The notes beneath the pieces are model-generated. The model saw only the letters and a list, made by a program, of their open reading frames with translations. It did no database searches and was not told the origin of the DNA. 64,000 nucleotides of DNA from Chitinophagaceae bacterium IBVUCB2 (GTDB lineage: Bacteria; Bacteroidota; Bacteroidia; Chitinophagales; Chitinophagaceae). Location: positions 992,001 to 1,056,000 of the forward strand of contig NFUV01000002.1 in NCBI GenBank assembly GCA_002127295.1, written 5' to 3'. Each line of letters begins with the position of its first letter. Positions within the stretch are counted from its first letter, which is position 1. Positions 24,850 through 34,445 of the stretch are shown here, one piece after another. The position numbers and the translations under genes were made by a program.

Positions 24850-25935
24850 CTACTTAGCTGTTATATCCTCTTTTTCATAAGGGCCTTTAAATTTAGAGGG
24901 ATCAATAGCAAAATGCCTTGTATAGATATTTGTTTTCTGAAAAACATTTTTTAACCAGGTAGCTGTTTGTGCAAATCCTTTTGCATCCTTTGCATCAAAA
25001 TCATTTAGCTCCAGCCCATTTGCTTCTTTCATCATTGCCTGCGGATCATCTAAATAGTAATACAAGACAGCTAAATTAAAATAACTGGCATATCTTATTT
25101 TCCGGTCATGCTTATTGGTGGAAGAATATTTCTTTTTGATCTTTTCAAAGTAATCAATTACTGGTTGTAGTTGTTCACGGGTACCTTCAATAGAACTGGT
25201 GGCGTTCATACTAAACAAAACTTCATTCATTTGCTGAAACGCATTCCTGTGTGCAGCATATTCAGGATGCTTCCTGCTGTCTATGATCCACATAAAATCA
25301 TTTGAAGTGGTTTCGCCAAATCCGAAATTAGTAGTGATGCGTTCACTTAAATAATGCATGGCTTTGTTTACACAGTTCCTGTATAAATCTCTTGTTACAG
25401 CTAATGAATTTAAAACAAAATATCCTTCCGCCAGAGGCCTGATAGCAAACTCCGGGCTTCGGTAGATTTGTTTATTACGACGATCAGCCAGTTGCTGATC
25501 CATAATGTGCATTCCTCTATAATCAGTAATAGTAGCATTGGCATCAAAAGAATACACTACTTCCTGGCGATAATAAATACGGGTGCCTGTAACATTACCG
25601 TTCCTGTCTTTAATGGATTCTGCTCTTTCTTTTACAGAAACCGACTCTGGCAATAAATCTCCCAGTTTTACTTTTATGCCCACATGTCCATCCTGCTGTA
25701 ATTTTCTCCAACCTTCAAGCAGCACTGTTTTTTCTGGTGATAAGTCTTGCAAAAAAGATTGCATTAGTTGAGTTCCTTCCACTTCAACATGGTATGTACG
25801 ATAAGTACTATCCAATTTAATTTCTGGTAACGAACGATGTTGTACCGTAAAACGATAGCGGTACAGGTCAACTGTTTTTTGTGCAGCAATGGCAAGTGGA
25901 AACAGGAAAACGATAAAAAAGTAGATTTTTTTCAC
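24850..25935 (-). CDS. Hypothetical secreted protein, Bacteroidota type
   Basis: A 361-residue exported protein with a clear signal peptide (KIYFFIVFLFPLAIAAQ). The mature part begins KTVDLYRYRFTVQHRSLP and has a beta-rich N-terminal half, then a helical half with TPR-like stretches (YASYFNLAVLYYYLDDPQ, AMMKEANGLELNDFDA). No lipobox or catalytic motif is apparent. I do not recognise a named family. It stops 5 bp from the end of the convergent ABC ATPase gene. The helical C-terminal half could mediate protein contacts in the periplasm. Confidence 0.7.
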   Translation of the reverse strand: MKKIYFFIVFLFPLAIAAQKTVDLYRYRFTVQHRSLPEIKLDSTYRTYHVEVEGTQLMQSFLQDLSPEKTVLLEGWRKLQQDGHVGIKVKLGDLLPESVSVKERAESIKDRNGNVTGTRIYYRQEVVYSFDANATITDYRGMHIMDQQLADRRNKQIYRSPEFAIRPLAEGYFVLNSLAVTRDLYRNCVNKAMHYLSERITTNFGFGETTSNDFMWIIDSRKHPEYAAHRNAFQQMNEVLFSMNATSSIEGTREQLQPVIDYFEKIKKKYSSTNKHDRKIRYASYFNLAVLYYYLDDPQAMMKEANGLELNDFDAKDAKGFAQTATWLKNVFQKTNIYTRHFAIDPSKFKGPYEKEDITAK

Positions 25936-26079
25936 AAGTTCGGATTTTGGGTATTACTAAGAACGGGATAAATCTGTAAATATTTTCTTAAATGGGTCGG
26001 ATTACTATCTAGAAATAAGCTTTAGATAAAGCAGGAAAGGATATTTACTAAGATGTATTACTACTTTGGTGTAAAATAA

Positions 26080-26114
26080 AAATCCCAAACTCCATCAACT
26101 GGAATTTGGGATTT
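26080..26114 (-). terminator. Rho-independent terminator of trxA
   Basis: A 15-bp stem with one wobble (26080-26094 with 26100-26114) around a 5-nt loop. On the minus strand it is followed by a T-rich stretch (TTTATTTTAC). It lies 20 bp behind the trxA stop. Confidence 0.85.
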
Positions 26115-26134
26115 ATAAATTATAACTTCTTCTC

Positions 26135-26452
26135 TTATATGTGAGCTTCAATTTTCTTTACAAAGTTTCCTTTAGGTTGAGCACCTACTAACTTGTCAAC
26201 TACCTGTCCGTTTTTAATGAACAAGATCGCAGGTATGGAAGTGATTCCGTAATTCATAGAAACATTTGGGTTGTTATCTACGTTTACTTTACCAATATTT
26301 ACTTTGCCATCGTATTCTTTGCTAAGCTCTTCAATAACCGGCCCGATTGCACGACAAGGTCCACACCATTCTGCCCAGAAATCGACTACGGTTAATTTAT
26401 CAGATGCTAATACGTCAGCCTGAAAATTTGAATCAGTATACTCTTTTGCCAT
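26135..26452 (-). CDS. trxA: Thioredoxin
   Basis: A 105-residue cytoplasmic thioredoxin. The redox motif WCGPC holds C30 and C33, preceded by [10 protein letters not shown], and the cis-proline loop is in [16 protein letters not shown]. It reduces disulfides in enzymes such as ribonucleotide reductase and methionine sulfoxide reductase; an msrA gene lies 12 kb away. No signal peptide is present, so it is not a periplasmic TlpA/ResA type. It is monocistronic, with a -7 element upstream and a strong terminator downstream. Confidence 0.97.
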   Translation of the reverse strand: MAKEYTDSNFQADVLASDKLTVVDFWAEWCGPCRAIGPVIEELSKEYDGKVNIGKVNVDNNPNVSMNYGITSIPAILFIKNGQVVDKLVGAQPKGNFVKKIEAHI

Positions 26453-26486
26453 TGTTTTAATTTTTGTTTTAACTGTTATGGGAGGA

Positions 26487-26494
26487 CAAATTTA
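26487..26494 (-). promoter_or_regulatory. Candidate -7 element of trxA
   Basis: TAAATTTG on the minus strand matches TAnnTTTG exactly, 34 bp before the trxA ATG. The -33 position is poor (a TGTTAA stretch about 19 bp upstream). Confidence 0.45.
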
Positions 26495-26610
26495 AGACCG
26501 TTCGGGTTAACATGCAGTAGTGACGTGGATTTGTGCAAAACTTGTCAGCCACTTATGTCAGCCAGCTTGCAAACATGCTAAAAAGGCGTTCATTTAAAGC
26601 AGATTTTCAA

Positions 26611-26634
26611 ATATGTAGTCCTTTTACTACATAT
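26611..26634 (-). other. Hairpin behind dnaE
   Basis: ATATGTAGT (26611-26619) and ACTACATAT (26626-26634) form a 9-bp stem with a 6-nt loop, 40 bp behind the dnaE stop. On the minus strand only TTT follows, so it is a weak terminator or a 3'-end stabiliser. Confidence 0.45.
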
Positions 26635-26672
26635 AAATTTAACAACATTTGTAGTTGTGCTTTTCGTTTCAT

Positions 26673-29600
26673 TTAACTCGTTTGCACCTGCACTTCAAAC
26701 TCCGGACTTTTCTCTAAAAATTCAATCATCTCTTCATTCATTTGAAAACCGGTGCCAGATGTTACCAGGCTGATTTTCATTTTATTCTTTGGTTCATGTA
26801 AAACAAATTTCAATGTTGCTTCACCTCGGTTTGCTTTCATATTCTTTTCTACAAACGTTAACACCTCTGGTGTAATTGACTGCGGATGCGCCTCAATGGT
26901 TATGGCCTTTGTCATGTTACGTTTCATTGTTTCTGCCAGCGACACGGAACCAACTACAAATTCAAACTCATCTTTATTATATCTGGGTTTAAAAAAACCA
27001 TTGATCAGCACTGTACTTCCCGGTTGTAAAATAGGAGTAAGCCGCAAATAATTTTCACTGAACAAAGGAAATTCTGTTTTGCCTGAATAATCTTCAACGA
27101 TAAAGTATCCATATTTGTTGCCGCTTTTTGCAACACGATGTTGTGCATCTGCGACTAAACCAACCAAACGAAACGGGCGGCTGGGATTGGGATGCATTTT
27201 GATCGCTTCTTTAAATTCATTGAAATCGGCTATAGGTGTTACACCATAATGTCGCATTTCAAATTTGTAGTTGTCGAGCGGATGGCCACTTAAGAAGATG
27301 CCTGTTACTTCTTTTTCATGGTCTAGTTTTTTTACTAACGGCCACGGCTCACACTCCATTATTCGGGGCGGTGGTATTTCCATACTAATTGGTAAATCGC
27401 CAAACAGTGTATTGGTGGTAGTGGCGTTTTGTGTAGCCATTACCTGGCCATATTTAATAACTTTTTCCAGCCCGTTTATCATTTCCCCATCGGGTACATG
27501 AAAATATTGTGCCCGGTGATATTCTGTAAAACAATCGAAGCCTCCTGCATAAGCTAAGCTCTCCAATGTTTTTTTATTAACAGTGCGTTGATTGATACGT
27601 TTAATAAAATCAAATATGTTAGGGTAGGAGCCGCCTTTTTTTCTTTCCTCAATAATGCTTTCTACTGCCGCCTCACCAACACCTTTTAATCCGCCCAAAC
27701 CAAAACGAATTTCACCTTTATCATTTACTGCAAAACCTTTTAATGATTCATTGATGTCTGGTCCCAAAACTTTTAATCCCATTCGTTTACACTCTTCCAT
27801 AAAGAATGTGATCTTATCGATGCTGCCGGCGTTGTTCAATACCGCCGACATATATTCTGCAGGATAATGGGCTTTTAAATAAGCTGTCTGATAAGCTACA
27901 TAAGCATAACAGGTGGAGTGTGACTTATTAAATGCGTATTGTGCAAATGCTTCCCAGTCTGTCCAGATTTTTTCCAACTTCTCTGCCGGCAATAATTTTT
28001 GAGTGGCACCATCAATAAACTGTGCCTTCATTTTATTCAATACCGCAATTTGTTTTTTACCCATTGCTTTTCGCAACACATCTGCATCGCCTTTGCTAAA
28101 GCCGGCTAATTTTTGAGCAAGCAACATTACCTGTTCCTGGTAAACAGTGATACCATAGGTTTCCTGAAGGTATTCTTCCATCTCTGGCAGATCATACTGA
28201 ATTGTTTCACGGCCATGCTTACGATCAATATAATTGGGAATATAAGCAATAGGGCCGGGGCGGTACAAGGCGTTCATCGCAATCAGGTCGCCGAATTTAT
28301 CGGGCTTCAGATCCCGGAGGTATTTTTGCATACCGGCACTTTCAAATTGGAATGTGCCAATAGTAGAACCATGCTGGTAGAGTTCAAATGTTTTTTTATC
28401 GTCTAACGGAATTTTATCGAGGTCAATTTCTACTCCGTGAATTAGCTTAATAAGAGCCAATGCATTTTTAAGAACCGTTAATGTTTTCAATCCCAAAAAG
28501 TCCATCTTAATAACACCAGCACTCTCAATATCATTTCCCTCGATCTGCGTTAACCACATCGGCGATTCTTTGGAGGTGGCAATCGGGATCAACTCCATCA
28601 GATCTTTCGGTGCAATGATGATACCTGCCGCATGAATGCCTGTACTACGAACAGAACCTTCCAAACGTTCTGCTTCATGTAATACTTTACTAAGAACGGA
28701 ATTAGTGTCTTTATAGATCTCCCGGAGTTTTTTTACATTCTCCATATCATCACTGCCCATCCCATCTTTTTCTTCCAATGACTTTTCGCCATCCTTTGTT
28801 TTCATTGGTGCATGTAGCACTCTGCGGAGCTCGGTGCCGGGACGGTCAGGAACTAATTTTGTTAAGGCCCTGCTTTCCGGCAATGGTATGTCCATTACTC
28901 TTGCTACATCGGCAATGCTCGATTTCGCAGCCATGGTACCATAGGTAATAATTTGTGCTACCTGGTTCTTGCCATATTTTTCAACAACGTAGTCAATTAC
29001 TTTTTGTCTTCCTTCATCATCAAAGTCAGTATCAATATCCGGCATTGATTTACGATCGGGATTCAAAAACCGTTCGAATAGTAAATTATATTTTATCGGG
29101 TCAATATTGGTGATACCAATACAATACGCAACTACAGAACCTGCAGCTGAACCACGGCCAGGGCCAATGAAAACTCCTTTATCTCTTCCGGCCTGGATGA
29201 AATCACCTACAATTAAAAAATAACCGGCAAAGCCCATCATTTTAATGGTGAACAATTCAAACTCCAAACGTTCTTTTATCTCATCGGTTAATTCAACATA
29301 TCGTTTGGCAGCACCTTCGTAGGTAATATGTTTTAAATATTCCCACTGATTTTGCGATTCGGCAGATACTTTGTATTTGCCGATCGTTTCTTCTTTGGTA
29401 TGAAGTTGAAATCTTTTTTCTATCGGGAAGTTGGGTAGCAGAATATCACGGGTAAGATTCAGCAATTCTACTTTATCAACTATTTCATTGGTATTATCAA
29501 TTGCTTCGGGCAGGTCGTGAAAGACCTTGCTCATTTCTTCCGTTGTCTTGAAATAAAACTGGTCGTTCGGAAATGCAAAGCGTTTATCTTTTACATTAAT

Positions 29601-30347
29601 ATCATCATCATTAAAATCCCGCAGGGCAGGAGTGGAGATTTTTTCCCCGGTATTGATACAAAGTAAAATGTCATGGGCATTAAAATCATCCTGGTCCACA
29701 TAATGCGAATCATTGCTGGCAATAATTTTTACATTATATTTTTTGGCAAATTTTATTAATACTTCATTCACTTTATCCTGCTCCGCCATACCATGACGCT
29801 GCAACTCAACATAAAAATCTTCCTGGAAAACATTCAGCCACCATTTGAATTCGTTCTCACCATCTTCTTCTCCTTTTTTTAAAATGGCTTGTGGTACAGA
29901 TGCGCCAAGACAGCAAGTAGTAGCAATCAACCCCTCATGATATTTTAGGATCAATTCTTTGTCAATACGAGGGTATTTGCTGTACATCCCTTCCGTAAAA
30001 CCAAGCGAAGTAAGTTTGATCAGATTCTTATAACCAATCTCATTCTTCGCCAAAAGTATCTGGTGTTGACGTTTATCCTTTATTTCTTTAGTGAATGTTT
30101 TTATGTGACGATTCTCTGTAATGTAAAACTCGCAGCCCACAACAGGTTTTACTTTTAGTGTGCCGTCTTCATTTTTGTGTTTATAGGCTTCTGCCACAAA
30201 TTCGAATGCACCAAACATATTACCGTGGTCGCTTATGGCGAGGGCAGGCATGCCATCTTTAATGGCTTTTTTATAAAGGTTTTGTATAGATGCAGCTCCG
30301 TCAAGAAGAGAGAATTGTGTGTGTACGTGGAGGTGAGAGAATTTCAT
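26673..30347 (-). CDS. dnaE: DNA polymerase III alpha subunit
   Basis: The replicative polymerase, 1224 residues. The PHP domain opens it (FSHLHVHTQFSLLDGAAS and ISDHGNMFGAFEF). The polymerase core has the catalytic aspartates in PDIDTDFDDEGRQ, preceded by the GPGRGSAAGSVVAYC nucleotide-binding loop. Then come the fingers (YAFNKSHSTCYAYVAYQTAY), a helix-hairpin-helix (FGLGGLKGVGEAAVES) and an OB-fold (RPFRLVGLVADAQHRV onward). The length is normal for Bacteroidota DnaE1. There is no exonuclease insert, so it is not PolC. The start ATG at 30347 lies 30 bp behind a large palindrome in its leader. Confidence 0.98.
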   Translation of the reverse strand: MKFSHLHVHTQFSLLDGAASIQNLYKKAIKDGMPALAISDHGNMFGAFEFVAEAYKHKNEDGTLKVKPVVGCEFYITENRHIKTFTKEIKDKRQHQILLAKNEIGYKNLIKLTSLGFTEGMYSKYPRIDKELILKYHEGLIATTCCLGASVPQAILKKGEEDGENEFKWWLNVFQEDFYVELQRHGMAEQDKVNEVLIKFAKKYNVKIIASNDSHYVDQDDFNAHDILLCINTGEKISTPALRDFNDDDINVKDKRFAFPNDQFYFKTTEEMSKVFHDLPEAIDNTNEIVDKVELLNLTRDILLPNFPIEKRFQLHTKEETIGKYKVSAESQNQWEYLKHITYEGAAKRYVELTDEIKERLEFELFTIKMMGFAGYFLIVGDFIQAGRDKGVFIGPGRGSAAGSVVAYCIGITNIDPIKYNLLFERFLNPDRKSMPDIDTDFDDEGRQKVIDYVVEKYGKNQVAQIITYGTMAAKSSIADVARVMDIPLPESRALTKLVPDRPGTELRRVLHAPMKTKDGEKSLEEKDGMGSDDMENVKKLREIYKDTNSVLSKVLHEAERLEGSVRSTGIHAAGIIIAPKDLMELIPIATSKESPMWLTQIEGNDIESAGVIKMDFLGLKTLTVLKNALALIKLIHGVEIDLDKIPLDDKKTFELYQHGSTIGTFQFESAGMQKYLRDLKPDKFGDLIAMNALYRPGPIAYIPNYIDRKHGRETIQYDLPEMEEYLQETYGITVYQEQVMLLAQKLAGFSKGDADVLRKAMGKKQIAVLNKMKAQFIDGATQKLLPAEKLEKIWTDWEAFAQYAFNKSHSTCYAYVAYQTAYLKAHYPAEYMSAVLNNAGSIDKITFFMEECKRMGLKVLGPDINESLKGFAVNDKGEIRFGLGGLKGVGEAAVESIIEERKKGGSYPNIFDFIKRINQRTVNKKTLESLAYAGGFDCFTEYHRAQYFHVPDGEMINGLEKVIKYGQVMATQNATTTNTLFGDLPISMEIPPPRIMECEPWPLVKKLDHEKEVTGIFLSGHPLDNYKFEMRHYGVTPIADFNEFKEAIKMHPNPSRPFRLVGLVADAQHRVAKSGNKYGYFIVEDYSGKTEFPLFSENYLRLTPILQPGSTVLINGFFKPRYNKDEFEFVVGSVSLAETMKRNMTKAITIEAHPQSITPEVLTFVEKNMKANRGEATLKFVLHEPKNKMKISLVTSGTGFQMNEEMIEFLEKSPEFEVQVQTS

Positions 30348-30376
30348 ATCGAGTACAAAGTCTGGAAGTCAGGAAA

Positions 30377-30431
30377 TCGGAAAGTCCGAAAGCAGTTGCC
30401 TTTATCAGGGTTTGTCTTTCGGACTTTCCGA
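30377..30431. repeat. Perfect 16-bp-arm inverted repeat in the dnaE leader
   Basis: TCGGAAAGTCCGAAAG (30377-30392) and CTTTCGGACTTTCCGA (30416-30431) are exact reverse complements around a 23-bp spacer. The word GGAAAGTC/GACTTTCC also recurs inside each arm. It lies between the beta-propeller lipoprotein gene and dnaE, both on the minus strand. It has no T-tract. It may be a REP-like element, an operator or an mRNA structure. Confidence 0.65.
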
Positions 30432-30445
30432 CTCTGGTCTTCTAA

Positions 30446-31687
30446 CTATTTCTTTTTAAATGAATAAATACTAATTGAGCCACTGCTATAACTACAAACC
30501 CATGCTTCCAGTTTATCGTCGTTCTCAAAAACATCAACACCAACCGGGTGGCCGCCGCATGGCAAAGATGCCACTTTCTCAAAGTTGTCAGGATTGATTT
30601 TGTACACATCTACGTAGTCGCTGGTGTAGCAGGTAACAAAAATAAATTTGTGATTTTTTGATAATATGATGGTTCGTGGCTGTGCATGAGTTTTAGCCGT
30701 AAATAATTGTTTGCCACTTGTAGCATCAATACAGGCAATGGTTCCAAGACTATTGTACGACACAAATAAATGTCCGCTGGTATCCATTACCACATGGCGT
30801 GGGCTGCTCCACACATTCATTATGCTTTCACTGGTCCAGGTATTATTATCAACAACATTCAGACTGGCACCGCCCATGATGGCGATATATGATTTTTTGT
30901 TTTTATCGTCCACAGCAATTCCTCTTGGAATAGCGGAAACCGGAATAGTGCTGATCACTTTTCCGTAGGGCATGCTGTTCTCATCCATTTCCAGTACGCT
31001 GGTGTTCCTCGAATGCCAGTTGCTCACTAATAAATATTTACTATCTGCAGTTCTTGAAATTACTTTTGGTGTTTTACCAGTTTCGATCAATGGCACACGG
31101 AACGAATCTTTTTTTACCTGCCCTGGATAAACAACAGTAACGGGCTTTGTTTTTTGCTCCTTAGTAGTAACAGCATTGTTTTTTGAAAAATCATTCACCC
31201 AGATCGGTACAATTCCTTCTGCATTGTGAAGCGAGATCCAAAGTATTTTATCATCATGGCTAAAGCAGGCTTCCACAGGTTTTTCCTGGAAAGAGTTAAT
31301 GGGACGACTTTTATTATAATCCCAGCCCATACCTCTTGTTGGGGTGAATTTGAACTCACGGGTTATCTTACGGCTGGCCTGGTCAAATTCATACACACTC
31401 ATCCCTTCCAAATTCATGGCGTATAGTTTTGACCCTGTTGAGTTGAATAACACCGATTTTGTGCCACCAGCGGCAGAAATAGTTTCCTTTTTTTCGTACT
31501 CAATACTGGAATATGGTTTTGGTGTTTTTACGACAGGTAGGCTGTCCTGTGCTGACCTGACATGATACTTTTTGAGCACATTTTTGGCCAGCGAATCATT
31601 TTCTGCATTGCTTGTTCCGGTGCTGCCAGAACTTTGGCAACCCGATGTTAAGTAGAATACAGCAATTAAGGATAAGAGTGTTTGCAT
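30446..31687 (-). CDS. YncE-like beta-propeller lipoprotein
   Basis: A 413-residue protein. The frame is open to 31759, but the ATG at 31687 begins a lipoprotein signal (MQTLLSLIAVFYLTSGC, lipobox TSGC), so I use it. The mature part carries seven-bladed-propeller repeats of the YncE/lactonase type (GTKSVLFNSTGSKLYAMNLE, VISRTADSKYLLVSNWHSRN, ARGIAVDDKN-like segments and HVVMDTSGHLFVSYNSLGT). Such proteins have been linked to outer-membrane transport and nucleic-acid binding, but no function is shown for this one. It ends 98 bp before dnaE, with the palindrome in between. Confidence 0.78.
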   Translation of the reverse strand: MQTLLSLIAVFYLTSGCQSSGSTGTSNAENDSLAKNVLKKYHVRSAQDSLPVVKTPKPYSSIEYEKKETISAAGGTKSVLFNSTGSKLYAMNLEGMSVYEFDQASRKITREFKFTPTRGMGWDYNKSRPINSFQEKPVEACFSHDDKILWISLHNAEGIVPIWVNDFSKNNAVTTKEQKTKPVTVVYPGQVKKDSFRVPLIETGKTPKVISRTADSKYLLVSNWHSRNTSVLEMDENSMPYGKVISTIPVSAIPRGIAVDDKNKKSYIAIMGGASLNVVDNNTWTSESIMNVWSSPRHVVMDTSGHLFVSYNSLGTIACIDATSGKQLFTAKTHAQPRTIILSKNHKFIFVTCYTSDYVDVYKINPDNFEKVASLPCGGHPVGVDVFENDDKLEAWVCSYSSGSISIYSFKKK

Positions 31688-31965
31688 AATTCGTATGTAA
31701 ATATCAATAATAATCAAATAATTGGACCCGGCAATTGCCCTAATTGCCTGAATATTCACACCTTGTTAAGAACTATAAATCACTTGTTTACAATGTTTTA
31801 AGGTTGTCGCTATTCAGATACAGGAAATTCGTTTGATTACTGTGGTCTTTTTTGGGCATTTACCTATATTTTTGCCCGCATCCCAAAAGATGCAATTTTT
31901 GCCACGTAGATTCGTTTTCTCATATTGAGAATTTGAAGACACGAAAACAGACTTTGAAAAACCCC

Positions 31966-32748
31966 ATGAAATCATCCTTAAAGAAAGACGTAATGGTTAA
32001 GAACACAATACCGGTTATAGCATTATTGGTTTTCCTGAGCAGTTGCTCTACATTTAAACCGCTGAATTTCACAAGTAATAAACAAGTGAGTTCTTCTGTG
32101 GCACCCGCCAACCCGCCTACAAAATTTATTGATGAAATAGCTGTGACGCCAAAAACGTCAACAGATAAAACATCCGTAAAACCAGAAGTAAAACAAATAG
32201 CAACAAAGAGTTTGGAAATTGTTGAAACTCCCGCACTTAAAAAAGAGTCCGACGAAATTTCCCGCATACTGGCTAGTCGCCATTCTGCAGTAGAGGATGC
32301 TTCTTCAGTACAATTAAAATATGCTGTTTTATTAAATACAGAAGTTGAATCTTTACCTTCTAAGACGTTACTGGAAACTGTTGACGAGTGGTACGGTGTT
32401 AGATACCGCACAGGCGGTAATACTAAAAGCGGAGTGGATTGTTCTGGTTTTACAGTAGCTGTATATGCAGCGGTATATGGACTGGCTCTTCCAAGAGTTT
32501 CAAGAGAGCAATATAGAACCAGCCGTAAAATTTCTACTACCGAATTACAGGAAGGAGATTTAGTATTCTTTAATACCAATGGAAGCGGAGTTTCTCATGT
32601 GGGAGTATATCTTGGTAACAATAAATTTATCCATGCTTCTGTATCAAGAGGAATAATGGTAAATGATTTGTACGAGCCTTACTATCTCAAACGCTATATC
32701 GGCGCCGGAAGAATGGATGATAAAGAAATGGTGACGGCCAAAAATTAA
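31966..32748 (+). CDS. NlpC/P60 (C40) peptidoglycan endopeptidase lipoprotein
   Basis: A 260-residue cell-wall hydrolase. The open frame reaches back to a TTG at 31852, but the ATG at 31966 starts a plausible signal (IPVIALLVFLSSC, lipobox cysteine 27). A low-complexity linker follows (TPKTSTDKTSVKPEVK). The NlpC/P60 domain fills the C-terminal 130 residues: catalytic C159 in GVDCSGFTVAVY, catalytic H211 in SHVGVYLG and a third polar residue in FIHASVSRG. It should cleave the gamma-D-Glu-diaminopimelate link of peptide stems in the periplasm. It resembles Spr/MepS of Escherichia coli, also a lipoprotein. Confidence 0.9.
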   Translation: MKSSLKKDVMVKNTIPVIALLVFLSSCSTFKPLNFTSNKQVSSSVAPANPPTKFIDEIAVTPKTSTDKTSVKPEVKQIATKSLEIVETPALKKESDEISRILASRHSAVEDASSVQLKYAVLLNTEVESLPSKTLLETVDEWYGVRYRTGGNTKSGVDCSGFTVAVYAAVYGLALPRVSREQYRTSRKISTTELQEGDLVFFNTNGSGVSHVGVYLGNNKFIHASVSRGIMVNDLYEPYYLKRYIGAGRMDDKEMVTAKN

Positions 32749-32786
32749 TCAATCAAAAATATTTTTATTGAGCCAGCGATAGAATG

Positions 32787-32814
32787 ACTATCAGCTTCGT
32801 TGCGTCGCACACTT
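32787..32814 (+). repeat. Dispersed intergenic repeat, copy B
   Basis: The second copy of the element at 23777-23804, with the identical core GCTTCGTTGCGTCGCAC (32794-32810). It lies 38 bp behind the NlpC/P60 gene. The flanks differ from copy A, which bounds the element to about 28 bp. Confidence 0.6.
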
Positions 32815-32899
32815 GTGCCACAATAATTCTATTCAGCAATTTTAGAGTGGTTGTATTTGTCTTGAGTTTTTTGTGGAGTATGCATTAACTCTTTATTTT

Positions 32900-34405
32900 T
32901 TAGCCTCTTATCCCTATTTTTTTCTTGATGGTCTGAATCACCGGTGGTATATCAGGGGACAACCTCAATCCTATAGCACCGGTAACATATAAAATGATGA
33001 AAGCAATGCTCCGCAAAAACATACCTCCAAACCCATGTATATTCATAAATGCAAAATAGCAAATGCCATAGCAACCGGCTGCCAACAAAACAGTGTATAA
33101 GGATTGCATCGTGAAAGGGAAGAGCTTAAACTTTTTCCACAGGAAAATAATCCGGATAGCATTATAAACAGAAATAGAAATAAGATTGGCTAATGCAGTA
33201 CCGGTAATATCAAACTCCTTTGTCAGAAAATAATTAGAGGGCAGCATTACAAGTAATAAAGCTACTCCACTCAGCATTTCAAATCTCCAGTAGGTGGAAG
33301 TGCCGATTATCTGCGCATTTACACCTGTACCCATATCGATGATTTTCGTGAACCCTAATAAAATTACTACATAATAGGCATTCAGGTAAGTTCCTTTTAA
33401 ATTAAAAGTGGTAACCGCATCTGTAAAACTTAGTATAATCAATGAAAACAGTCCACAGGCAAATAGCAACTGGTTGATAGACGAACGTTGATAAATACGC
33501 TGTATCGTCGACATGTTTTTGTCTTTCCATGCCTGCGACAAATGACTGATAGAAGCTGCGATAATTCCCCGCTGCGGTACTTGTATCATCGCTACAATAC
33601 TTTGCCCCACGGAATAAACAGCCAGTTTGGATAATGCATCATCCAGCACAGAACTGATAAGTAACGAATCAAATACTTGTGAAATGGTAAATATTAATGT
33701 TCCTCCGTACACAAAAGCACAAAGCCGTACAATACTTTTCGAAAACCTGCGGGTGACTTTGCTTAGTTTAAAAGTGAAATTAATTTTGCCAGTAAAAAGC
33801 AAGTATAATAAAAGTGTGACAGCAATGAATGGATAGCTAAATGCAAATAGCTGGATAAATAAATCAAAACTACTGATGATGCCCGTTGCAAAAAGTATGA
33901 TTAGTACAGTGGTAAATAAACGCCACTGGACTTCCTTTAGGTAATTAGTGAATACGGATTTTTGTAGTTGCCAGGCATATGCTTCCAGTATGGTGTAAAC
34001 AGTAAGGCCTAAACCAAGTGGGAAGATCCAATTGTAAAAGGTTACAATTTCAGGGGCATTGGTGCCATATTTTCTTACAATTAATTCTTTAAAAGTAAAG
34101 CCTGCAATTATTACCAGTATGAAGCCAATAATGCTGATGGTAATAGCTAAAGTTAGCAGGTCGTTTTTTTTACCACCTGCATGCTCTTTATAATACGGGT
34201 AAAACTTATAAATAAAGGACGGCATGGCAAGATTAGCAAAAGCCATCATAATAGTGGCAATAGCAATAAATGCATTGTATAAACCAAATTGCGAGTCGAG
34301 AAATATTCCCTCTTTGGCAAACAGGTACGTATTCAATAAGCCGACAGCAAATCCAATGTAAATAACAACCGAAGAAATAATGCTTTGCCGGCGAATACTA
34401 CTCAT
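32900..34405 (-). CDS. Polysaccharide/lipid-linked oligosaccharide flippase (Wzx/MATE superfamily)
   Basis: A 501-residue inner-membrane protein with about 14 helices of the MOP (MVF/Wzx) superfamily. It opens with SIRRQSIISSVVIYIGFAVG, a typical Wzx start, and has the mid-protein stretch VYGGTLIFTISQVFDSLLIS. It should move undecaprenyl-linked glycan across the membrane for O-antigen, capsule or exopolysaccharide. No glycosyltransferase or polymerase gene is nearby, so the glycan is unknown. A TACCTTTA box sits 5 bp before the ATG, which would make the transcript nearly leaderless if it is used. The M1 peptidase gene lies 40 bp upstream on the same strand. Confidence 0.83.
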   Translation of the reverse strand: MSSIRRQSIISSVVIYIGFAVGLLNTYLFAKEGIFLDSQFGLYNAFIAIATIMMAFANLAMPSFIYKFYPYYKEHAGGKKNDLLTLAITISIIGFILVIIAGFTFKELIVRKYGTNAPEIVTFYNWIFPLGLGLTVYTILEAYAWQLQKSVFTNYLKEVQWRLFTTVLIILFATGIISSFDLFIQLFAFSYPFIAVTLLLYLLFTGKINFTFKLSKVTRRFSKSIVRLCAFVYGGTLIFTISQVFDSLLISSVLDDALSKLAVYSVGQSIVAMIQVPQRGIIAASISHLSQAWKDKNMSTIQRIYQRSSINQLLFACGLFSLIILSFTDAVTTFNLKGTYLNAYYVVILLGFTKIIDMGTGVNAQIIGTSTYWRFEMLSGVALLLVMLPSNYFLTKEFDITGTALANLISISVYNAIRIIFLWKKFKLFPFTMQSLYTVLLAAGCYGICYFAFMNIHGFGGMFLRSIAFIILYVTGAIGLRLSPDIPPVIQTIKKKIGIRG

Positions 34406-34445
34406 GTCGTAAAGGTAAGAGTGGAATGGCGAGTGACAAGTAACG

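Noticed and set aside
26543-26564. Tandem TGTCAGCCA words upstream of trxA
   Set aside because: The two 9-bp copies are 13 bp apart and too short to separate from chance without comparison to other genomes.
31920-32579. A 219-codon open frame on the minus strand
   Set aside because: It lies wholly inside the NlpC/P60 lipoprotein gene, antisense to it, and has no recognisable motif.
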